From contig NC_035176.2 of the NCBI RefSeq assembly GCF_001659605.2, positions 19,733,122-19,797,121 on the forward strand: a stretch of 64,000 nucleotides of DNA. The letters are read 5' to 3'. The notes below the pieces were generated by a model. That model saw nothing but the letters and a program-made list of their open reading frames with translations. It searched no databases and had not been told where the DNA came from. Source of the DNA: Manihot esculenta. Taxonomy: Eukaryota > Streptophyta > Magnoliopsida > Malpighiales > Euphorbiaceae. This document shows positions 14,601 through 26,500 of the stretch, piece by piece. The stretch's first letter is position 1, and each line of letters opens with the position of its first letter. The position numbers and the translations under genes are program-made.

Positions 14601-17600
14601 TCTCAACTTTACCAGAAAAGTCTCGCAACACCCTGAACTTTGAAGACATCAAATGACACTTGAATTATTTAAAAGTGGAATTAAGATGACCTTATAATCT
14701 TAATCAATAAGTGGCATAAATTTTCTAAAATATTATTAGACCAATTTCAATCCAAGGAAAAGATTCTTTAAGTGTAGAAAATATAAAGTGAGTTTCAATT
14801 TCAAAATGTATACATTGTATAGGATTATAATCGTTGAGTTATTGACTATTAAATGTTAATGGTGAATTTAGGCAGCAATTTGAGACTTATAGAAATATGC
14901 TAGTGCATTTGCAATCCACGCTACCTTACAGTAAAATTGCAAAGTCATCTTAATTACAATTTTAAATAGTCCAGGTATAACATAGAATGTCTTCAAAATT
15001 CAAAGTGCTACGAGGCTTTTTTGATAAAGTTAGAGGTGCAAATATGTTTTAGCCAAATTATAATAACTAAATGTAAATTAGCCATATTATCAATGGTTAT
15101 TTAAAAAAAATAGGAGTTAAAATTAATCACACAGATTGCTAGTTGCACTCTAAATTTGCTAATTATGCTATAAATTTTTATAGATTGACAAAGTTAGACA
15201 AAAGCAACTTTATCATTTTAAGAAAATATGGAGTACATAACAAGTAAGATTATTTCTTACTTTTTACAACTCATCCATAACATGATTAATTTGTGTTTAA
15301 TTGTTAGGATCTTTGTAAGTTTATGTGCTCATGGGTTAATCTCAAATAAACTAGATGTATAAATATGTGATTAGCATAAAATTGTATATATATGTATGTG
15401 AAATCCAAAGTGCATATAGATATATAACCTAAGTTATATTTAAGTATAAATGTATATAATTTAGTATTATCTTTTTTATATACTGGTAAAATAACTTCAG
15501 TCATAAATGTATTGAATTACTTTATAGTTTTCAATTCTATGAGCGAATTATATATTAATCATATAATATACTTTTAAATATTAATTACACGTGTATCTTT
15601 TAATTAAAAATTATATAACTAATAACCATACATAAAATAATATAATATTGTTAATGAGAATTATATATAATAGATTAACTATACATAAAATAATATAATA
15701 TTGTTATTGAGAATTATAATATAACAGATTTTAATCATAATATTTTTAATGTTTAAATGCTAATGTTATGATTTTTATTAATGTTTTGATGTTAAAAAAT
15801 TAAAATTATTTACTATTTTAAAATGAACATAAGAATATTGCAATTATGTGCAATAATCAGGATTTGTACTAAAATTGAAACTAAAACTAATGTTAAAATA
15901 GAATCAAAATAAGAACCTGAACCAAAACTGGAAACCTTACCAAAATTAGAACCGCATTGGAACTAGAGCCAAAATTTAGTTCCAAGTCTAGTTTCTAAAA
16001 ATCAAAGAACCGAAAGTTTGGTTCCAGTTCTTAGCTATAACTATACCAGAACCGTAACCAAACGCTCATAATACACATGTAGACGCATAAAAAAAAAAGG
16101 TAATGGAGTTGAGCAAAGGTACACCAAAAAAACCATTACTCAAGGTGAAGAAGTAAGGGCCATTACCAAATCCATGTGTAACCACAATATCTAATTCTTA
16201 CATAAGGTTAGTTGTACTTCAAACGTGGATCAGTATCAGTTCAAATCCAAAAGTACTAACCTTAAAAAATATAAAGCATGGTGTATAAAGATTTCTTACA
16301 GATAGATCACATGTGATGGCAGAAATATTTTCACCCTGTGGTTTTGGTATATTTTCAAGATGATGAACAATCTGTTGTAAAAGCCCTTTCAAGCTAGCAT
16401 CAAGATCAAGAGCCACGATTCCTGGAGTTCCCAGCAAAAAGCGGATTCTACCAGCACATGAAGAAAGATATGATAACGCATATCCTCGAATTGCTGCATT
16501 ACATATGAAATATCTTTAAAGATTTCAATTCATATGAGAGGTTTGTGAATGAAAAGAAGCTGCAGAGTCATAAAACTAATATTTAAGGGAACATGTAAAT
16601 CAAATGATGACCAGAGAAAGAAGAACAAATTTACAAAACATCAGTACTTTCCTAGCTCTAGAAAACCGGTACTCTGCTCTCTGTCAATATAAACTGGGAT
16701 TAAGTTTAATAACTACTCTGTATTCTTATAAAAGAATTAAGAAACCTCAGTCGTAACTTAGCACCCATATACAAGGAAAAAAAATACACTGCCCAACATT
16801 GCTAGATAAAGCTGTTATCCTAAAACATCAACCGATAATTCAAGAGAAAAAATCAACAACTCGTGAAGAATATACGGGTGATTAAGATTATAGATCTTGG
16901 AATTCAGTACAAAAGGCAACTGCTTCGCCACCCCACACCACAAAATATATATATATAATTTTTTATAGGGCTATTTGCATGAAAAATCTAAATTTTTTGC
17001 TATTTTGCAATTTAATCCAAAATTTTAAAAGTTGGTAAAATTGTCCGAAATTACAAACTTCGTTGCAATTTTATATTTAAGTTTAAAACTTGAATTGGAG
17101 AGAGTGTCTTGCTGATGTGGTAAGATGATGTGGATTATTTTATCATATTTGTATGTTACGTAAACAAATGCTATTGATAAAAAAATCCAAAACTTTTAGC
17201 TATTTTGCAATTTAATCTAAAACTTTAAAAATTTAATATAATTCAACTCAAAATCTCTAAATTTATGCTCTTTCCTCTGAGATCCTATTATTATACTTCA
17301 TTTCTATCTATTTGGTGCAAGAAACTTTATAATAGGACATCTTTCTATTTTTTTTAGTTCCGATTCTCTTAAATTTTTTGAGTTTTAATCATATATACTC
17401 TTAATACAACTCCTCTGGTTGTGTCTTTGAGAGCTGGTTTATACTATTAAGCTGTAATAAAAAATCATAGCACAACTGTGAACAGTAAGACTACAATAAC
17501 TATTTTATTGATATGATTTTTTCTAATAAATATAGTGAAATTTACTATGATGGACACCTAACAAGGTATTTAGAAAATAAGAAACCAATAAATATGAGAT

Positions 17601-20542
17601 CTATTGTAATTTTTATTGGAACCAGTGACAAATAGAAAGAAGTTAAAGTTATGATTTTTTACATCAGACTAGATGGGAATGAAGACAAATAAATTAGAGA
17701 TTTTGAGTTGAATTACATCAATTCTTAAAATTTTAAATTAAATTATAAACTAGCTAAAAGTTTTAAATTTTTTTATCAATAATATTTATTTACATGACAT
17801 ATGAATATAAAATAATTCGCATCATATTGCCATATCAACAAGACACTCTCACCAATTCAAGTTTTAAACTTAGATATAATTGCAATAAAGTTCGCAATTT
17901 TGGACAATTTTACCAACTTTTGAAGTTTTAGATTAAATTGCAAAATAGCAAAAAATTTTGAATTTTTCATGGAAATAAGCCTTTTTTATAAATATTAACT
18001 ATTGCATATAAAGGTTTCATTTAAATTATCCACACATTTGAAAATCAATGTAAAGTATATCACTTGTGAATAGGAACTTAACTTTGCATACATATACCAA
18101 CCTGCAATATACTTGCGAACTAAACAACAGAGACGATCCATTCCATCTAGTAAGAAACCAATAGTTGGGTCGCTTGGATCCTGCAACCAAAAAAAAGATG
18201 CCTTTAAGTTGCAGAATTCCAAAAGCTTATCAGCAATCCTATTCCCCTACAATGGAACTGAGTCTAAGTTCCATGCTAGACATTAGTGTTGTCCATGTGG
18301 ATACCTTCCAGCATTCAGCTCAGTCAGCGGATGCTAGCAACCAAACTAATAAGTAATAACACAAGCAACGGTGATGTAATTAAGCAATACATGGGAGAAG
18401 CTGACATACTATGTCCACAGGAACCATTCGAGCAACTTTAGATTTTGATGGCGCAATTCCTACATGTTGGAAATACCAGATGACTTCAGATTGGGCCAAA
18501 GCCAATGCAGAAAATACCATCTGTAAGGAACAAAATCAGATTAGAAAAAAAATTTTGCAAGTATTATTCCAGTTTATACTCTGGGTAAATGTGTAAATTA
18601 ATTGAAATCTAAAGATTGGGAATGAGGAATCAAGGACATATAAAAGAGAAAGTAGGAACCCCATTTTAAAGATTGTAGAATTCTAAGCTGACAAATAAAA
18701 AACAGAGCATAAAAGTTTTAGGAAGTTCCAAGGCTTCTCCAAACTTTTTCACAAATGTCAAGCGTAACAAATCCAACTATTTTCACCTACAACAAGTTCC
18801 ACAGAACCAAAGGACACAAGTATTCCCCACCTTGGCTAGACCAGAAGGACTTGAAACAGCCTACTGGTCAGCCACATGAATGTTTGAGAACTCCTTTCAA
18901 AGTGGATGCAAAATTTATGAGAATCATTTCATATCCTATTAGAAGTCTGTAATGAGTCTATGGACAGGCTTACCTGGATGTTCGGTGCCAATAAACTTGG
19001 CTGATCTGTAAAAAAAAGCACCATTCTTCCAATTTCTTGCTTTAACAATATTCTCCTCTCACAATGAATGGCATCACATGATACGAGCGCTTGCTCATGT
19101 GCTTCACTGCAACCATTCATCAATTTCCCAAATTATACTGATGCTGAAGCAGTACACATGCTGTTTTGTCCCCTATTTTTTTTTCTCTAAAAGCATTACA
19201 GTATGCTAGAATATATAAAGGACAAACATTAGAACATACATGACCATCATTCTGAAAAACGTGTATTATATAGAATAAGGAATCTTTCAGTTTACTAGCT
19301 GCAGATCTTAATTATTTTCATTTATCACCAGTGAGTATTGTTCTTTATATGCTAGAATTTCCATATTGCTAGTGTGATTACTGCAATTAATGTCTCTGTT
19401 TTTGCTCCTTCAATTCTTACATGCTAGCAAACATTTAACTGCTAGTATGAAACTAACTCTTTTAAATACATTAGGAAGCATCTACTTTGTTTAGAATTTG
19501 GGGAAATTAATCTCTTCCACACCATCATCCTGTTGAACTCAGTACGGGCTTCGAAGCTTGAAGTTGATGCCTTCAAAGTCACAGCCACATTTTTTTTTTA
19601 TTTGTGCTAGAAGATATACAGGCAATCTAATGCTTCTTGAATCCAAATATAAGCTAAAAAATGATAATGTGCCTCTTCAATGTTTGCTTCTGGTAACTTA
19701 TCCTTGCATGATCAATTCTTCAAACCTCACAAATATCATTGGATTTAACTAGGAGTCTAGGACCAATTTTAAGTCAATAAAGATTAAATGCTAAAGTTTC
19801 CAATTCCATAATGTCCTTGACAAATTCACCACGAAAGAAATCTCAGCTATATAAATATTATTTTCCACTTCAGAAAATCATAGGGGAAAAGAATTTAGCT
19901 AAACATAGTTCTAGAAAAGGAAATCAAAGGAAACTCCTGTTCTAGACTTTAATCACCTTGCTCAGGTAAAATTGAAAGGAAAAATGGTTTAGCACAAGCA
20001 TCAAAACTAAGAACATAGTCCAATCAGTTATACCTTATCATTTTCTCAACCTGCTTTGCCACACTGTACTCCAAGTCTGCTTCCTTTTGCTTAGTTCGTC
20101 CAGATTTAGCCATCTTCTTTGACTCTAATATCCGTGGCAAAACATATAACTGATAATCTTCATGTAACAAAACATACTGCACATTCAAGATTTCAATGAA
20201 AATCAGATACAAATATGGAGAATTCCATTTTGACTACAAACAGCATCACTCACCTCATCCCTGAATAGGGTAAGAATTAAATTTTCCTTCAGTACAACCT
20301 GATGACCATTTTGAACAGATAAAAGTGATGTAAGATAAGCAGCAAACTCAACACAGAAATTTCATATCCATGAAAAAGCAGCAGAATAATGAATACTATA
20401 TTACTTGGAAGAAACTGAAAAACAAAGAAGGAAATTTGAGAAGTGCCAAAGGAAAATACAAGATAAATCAACATATTTTTTTCTAAATCTTTAACGGCCA
20501 TGAAAACACAAAAATTCTGTTCTTCAGTGCATAGCTGCAAAT

Positions 20543-20595
<53 letters not shown>

Positions 20596-23500
20596 GAAAG
20601 TTTTGCTTCGATTATTAATTAAAAATATAATTTTATAAGTTAACATTAACACATGTAAAATATAACAAGTATAATTTATATGCTATTGATAAACATAATA
20701 AATATTTCAGCTACTATTTCCCAACTAACTGAATCAATAACCGAATGCAAACCAAATCAAAACCAAAAAGATTGATACCAAATACTTGAATTTCATTGCT
20801 TAAGCTAATAACTGATGATGTCTTAATTAACTTGGACAATATTATAAATTCCTGATATCATGTACATAATGAGAATTAAGGCCATTAATCCTGCAAGACA
20901 TACCAGAGCAATATCAATGCTAGTGACACGAAGTAGCTCATCAGGACAAACAAGATATCCAAGAAGCACCCATTCCCTGTAATATGTAACATTTGCCAGA
21001 TCTTGGGCCCTCTAAAATGTGAAAAGTAACATGAGAGCAATTAGGAGTGCCAATTGCAATTAACAGAAGTGTTGAAAATTAAAGTAATTAGGCAAACTTA
21101 ACAATGTCTTCCAAAATAATAGTTTTTACCATTGGGTGAGCAGAATTTGTAAGTATATCTGGATATCTAGGATGATACGGACTTAGAAACCCCTCATTTC
21201 TCAGCTTCCTTGTATCTGTAGATAGGAAAATAATTGGACCCACGGCCTCTAAAACCTATACAATAAAATTGTAACTTTTCAAGAATGAAAAATATTGGAT
21301 TTGTTAAGAACACAAAAAGGAAGAGAAGAAAAGAATGGTCACAATAAAAAAAAAAACAATTATTGGTGATAGTGCTTCTACAAAATAAATACACAAAGAC
21401 AGCATGTAACCTTGAGGTCAATGAAGCAGCAATAATAAGTCAAACATTAAAATAATTCCCAAATCTGGTGGCACAAGTCTAGAATTTTTATATCCTTTTG
21501 CAATATAGTCCTTGAAAAATAATTTAGTACAGTTAAGTACATAAACAATAATGAATAACCTTGTCACTTTATTTAACATTCAATGATGAGTAAAAGTTGA
21601 CATGGATCCATGTCCTAAAATGTTGATGAAATACTTAAATGACAAGTAGAAGCACCACTAATGATGGCCTTGACAATAGATTTTTCACAAAACCATGTTC
21701 AACCAACTTGCTAATATTAGTTTTTGTGGGACCCACTTGTTGATAATTTTCTTACCATTTAGGATTTCTTTTTCCCTTTATTTTAGATTTTCTAATTAGG
21801 ACTCTAATAAGGGTTCCTAATTTTAAGGTTGTAAATATAGGCCTTTATATTTTTATTTCCTCGTATAAAATATTCCTATTTTAGAATATAAATAGGTTGC
21901 CTTGTAACTTTCAGAACTAAGACAATAAGATTAGAATCATCTAGTTCAATCTAATCTTATCTTGTTATCAACATGGTACCATACCCATCCATTCATCAAG
22001 GCCTTAGTGTTGTTCATGGGTACTTTTCTCATATAGTAGTCACCATTACTATTAGCAGTTGAACATTTTACAAGAAAAAAAAAAGGATAATTTACAATAT
22101 AATCCTTAAGGTTTAGCAAAACCATAACTTAGTCCCTGCTTTTTTTAATAGTAGACAGTTTAGTCCCTGAGTTTTTATTTTATTAACAAAATAGTCCTCC
22201 TTTAAAATTTTACCATTAGTCAACTGTTAATTAAAAAGGTCAACTCAAATTAAAAGGACTAAATTGTTACAAATATTAAAACTATAAGGACTAAATTGTT
22301 ACAAATTAGTAAAATTAGAGGGATTAAACTGCAATGAAAAGCGAAATTCGAATGACTAAATTATTATAGTCTAATAATGAATTTTAACAGAAAGACTATC
22401 ATTGATAGAATGAAACCTTAGGGACTAAAGTGTTTCTCATTAAAATGGTAGGGCTAAATTGGGGGTTTTGTTAAATCTCAAGGACCATTATAAATTACCC
22501 AATAAAAAATCAAACTCGACATCCATATCACATTGACAAAATAAGAATGGGAAACTTGATGATAAACCAATTCTTCAAATTAGTCATCTAAAGTCGATCC
22601 CTCGTGTTCACCTTGAATGTTCCATTTGGTCATTTCTTCCAATTAGTCATTTTCTTCAAAATTCTTCAAATAAGAATGGAATCTCATAAAGGAAAAATCA
22701 GCATTTGCTAGAAGTTAGTCATGTTCACCATGAATGCTCCAAATGCCTACCAAGGCATAAAAAATCCAATATCTTATTATCAATTATCAAATGCCTTTGA
22801 AAGCATTAAATTATCAAAGCCCATTGAAGGTCATTAAAGGAACTAATTCTTATATCATTCCACCTAAAGTCTTTGGATGTGTATATTTTGTCCATAGGAG
22901 AAATGCGGGAAACCTAGGGCATCAAACATTTAAATATGTGTTTTTTTGGTATTTTGTAACTCAAAAGAGTTATGAGCATTATTTATACTTTGAGAAGTAG
23001 ATCTTATAAGTGTTATAAGGTAATTGAAGGTGAGAAAGAAGAAAAGAAAAATGAACTAGAAGTTGATCTTAACAAATTTAGAGATTAGATAGATTAGTTT
23101 TGAAGGTACTCGTATAAAGACATAGCAGATAAAGCCATTAAGCACATTAAGCATGTTCTACCTAGTCAAGAAGCAACACCTCTAGACTCATTTATGATAG
23201 AACTCGATAGCTGGTCTCCTTCAAACTCTATTTCTAATTCTACTTCTTTTAGTTGTATTCCTATTTTCAACAAAGAGTTAGAATTAGCACCAAACCTTCC
23301 ACTTCTAACTTTGTTTCATATGATTCATTGCCTCCTTCCTGTAGTCTTTTTATCATCCATTTGTTCCATTTCTATTTCACAAAATTGGCAAGAAAATATT
23401 AATGATCCGAAGTGGAAAGAAGCTATGGTTTAAGAGACAAAAGCCTTGACAGAAAAACTAAGTAAATAAAATAAAACTAGGAAGCATGCTACACTTCCTT

Positions 23501-26500
23501 TGGAAAAGCAATAATAGGGTATAAATGGTTGCTTATTGTAAAGCACAAAGCAAATGAATCTATTGAAACTTGAAAGATAAAAAAGCTGGTTGGTGGCAAA
23601 GTGATTTACTTAAATCTATGGTGTGGACTACCAAAAAACATTGCCCTTGTTGCGAAAATGAACTCTCAAAATTCTCCAAGAATTCATTCTTACAATTTTA
23701 TTCTTATTGTAAATTCTAATTTAGGTTAATTCTTTGTATATAAATAATCAAACCTTGTAAAGATCAATTCAATTAAAATAGAATAAAAAATTTCTCCAAA
23801 AATTCTTCAATGTATACGAGTTTTTGCCTAATTTAGGGTTCCAATTCAATTTTGGACTTTCAAAATCCTAGACAACTAAATTTGGTACTCACCTATCTAG
23901 AACCCATTTTCTTTCATTGTCACCTACCCCGTTGGAGTCGCAGCCCTGTCGTCGAGTGTCCACCAGCCTCTGGTGATTGAGATCTCGGCACGTGTGACTC
24001 ACACGCCACCCTCCCTCGGTGCATGAGCCTGTTTCCGACATAAATCTTCACGTTCGAACCTCGTTGCTGCCTCTGGACCTCTCTTTCTAGCCTATTCCTG
24101 TTGTTTCTTGCTGGATTTGGTGTTGATTGGGTGTTTTATTGTTGTGGCAGCCTCCTCTTCCAAATGTTTTGGGTATTCCTTTGCTTTGTTGCTATTCTCT
24201 ATTATGGCAAAAGCAAAAAAGACTCTTTACTGAGTTGGGTATTGATTGGGTATTTGTTTTTAGTTGGGCAATCTCTTTTCTTTGTTGTGTTAGCTTTATT
24301 GCTATCTTCTAATATGTCGTCTCCATGGATTATTGATTCTAGTGCAAATAGACACATGACAGGCTCTTTTAAAGATTTCCTTAATTTTCTTCCATGTTTA
24401 TAAAAAGGACACTGTCAGTGGTTCTTTCACTCCTATTTCTAAAATCGATTCTATTATTTGTACTTCAAATATCAAGCTATCCTCTGTTCTAAATTTTTTC
24501 TTGACCATTGTGTTATTCGGGACCTTCAAACTGGAAAGAGGATTAGCAATAGTAAATTGCATGATGGCTTATATATGTTGGAAGGGAATCTAAGTTTGAA
24601 TTTACCTCGGCCTCTTTTTGGAAAAAATGAGTATGTCAACCAGGAAATCATAGCGTGGCATCAACGGTTAGGTCACCCATCCTTTTTTATTTTAGAAAAA
24701 CTTTATCCTAATTTATTTTCTAAGGCTCAGTGTGATATTTTAGTTTGTGATGCTTGGGAGTTGTGACCATCCATTCTGACGTTCGGAGACCTACTCAAAT
24801 GGCCTCACTATCTGGTAATCATTAGTTTGTTACTTTTATTGATTGGTTTGTTACTTTTATTGATTACTGCACTCGCATGACTTGAATTTATTTGATAAAG
24901 GCAAAGAGTGATGTGTTTTCTTGCTTTCAATATTTTCACAAGATGGGTTATACTAAATTTGATACTAAAATAAAAGTTTTGAAAACCGATAATCACACAT
25001 AGTGCATAGATGAATGTTTTTCTGCTTATCCGGAGTCTAATGGGATAATACATCAAATCAAACTATTTGTCCTCACATTAGTGCCCAAAATGTTGTTGCT
25101 AAAAGGAAAAATAGACACCAGTTGGAAGTAGCCCAATCTCTCCTTTCCACCATGAACCTTCTAAAAACCTATTGGAGAGATGTAGTCTTAGCCGCAACTT
25201 ATCTCATTAATATAATGTCTCTCAAAGCTCTTGCCTTTAAAAGCTCTAAAGAGGTGCTACAATGAAAAAAATACTTATATTGTTCCACCAAAAGTGTTTG
25301 GATGCAAGTGTTTTTTTCATACTAGGACAGGTGGAAAGCTCGATCCAAGAGCTCTTAAATGTGTGTTTGTTGAGTACTCTCCCATACAAAGGAGTTAAAA
25401 GTGTTACCACCCTCCATCTAGAAAATACTTGGTCAGTATGGATGTCGGTATGGATGTTACGTTTAGAGAGACCGAACTTTACTTCAGTACTATCCTATCA
25501 CCTATTCAGAGGGAACAATGGGAGAGAAAAGATGATTTCTAGTCCTATAACTCTAGAGAGTTTTACTATAGAGGAGACTACCATACAAGAGGAGACTACT
25601 GGTGATTAGGAAAAGACAATTGAACATTTAAATAAATCAGATTTAAGGAGATGCTCAAGAAGAGACACAATAGAAGTAGAAAAAGTCATTGTGCAACCTA
25701 CTCGGTGTCATGAATCTTCCTCTGTATCTGGTGAGTTATCCCTAAACCTTAAGCCCATAGATGATCTAAATAAACCAATTACTCAAAGAAAAAATTTAAG
25801 TCTTGCACAAATCACTCTATTTCTAACTCTCTTTTATGATTCTTTGTCTCCATCCTATATAGTCTTTGCCTTGTCTATTTCCTCTATGTCTATCCTACAG
25901 GATTAGAAGAAAGCCCTCAAAGATTCTAATTGGAAGGGAGCAATGATTGAAGAAATGAAAGTCTTGGCTAAAAAGAGACCTGATAGTTAATATCTCTTTC
26001 ACCTAGATTAAAACCAATTGACTACAAATGGGTGTTCATTGTGAAATACAAAGCAGACGGATCAATTGAAAGATTCAATAAACTCCACCAATACCAAACA
26101 TAAATTAGAAATTTTATCATCAACACTAAAATATCATATCGAGAGAGAGAGGAAAAGAAAACATGAAGATAAAACTTACCTCCCCAATGCGTGGACTGAC
26201 AAAATTTAAATCTTCTTGTAGACCTTTCAATGGTGGATCATAGGAGTCTATGAATTGAACCAACCTAATATACACATAAAGATATGTGCTTATATGGTAG
26301 AAAAAATTAGCAAACATGTAATAATGTTCCCTTAAATTAAATTGAAGAAATCATGGTAGAAACAGATTACAAAACCTACAAAAAAGATTGAAAGCGAATA
26401 TGACTATGAAATCTTGTAGGGATGACATTCAAAAGGTAGAAATGAGACTTATGCTATGTCTACTAGGAAAGAGAATTGTGAGGAAAAATATGCATTTTAG

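Noticed and set aside
24101..24403. Membrane-like 100-codon frame as a gene
   Set aside because: It runs from the copia leader into the protease remnant (WIIDSSANRHMTG), so it is transposon debris.
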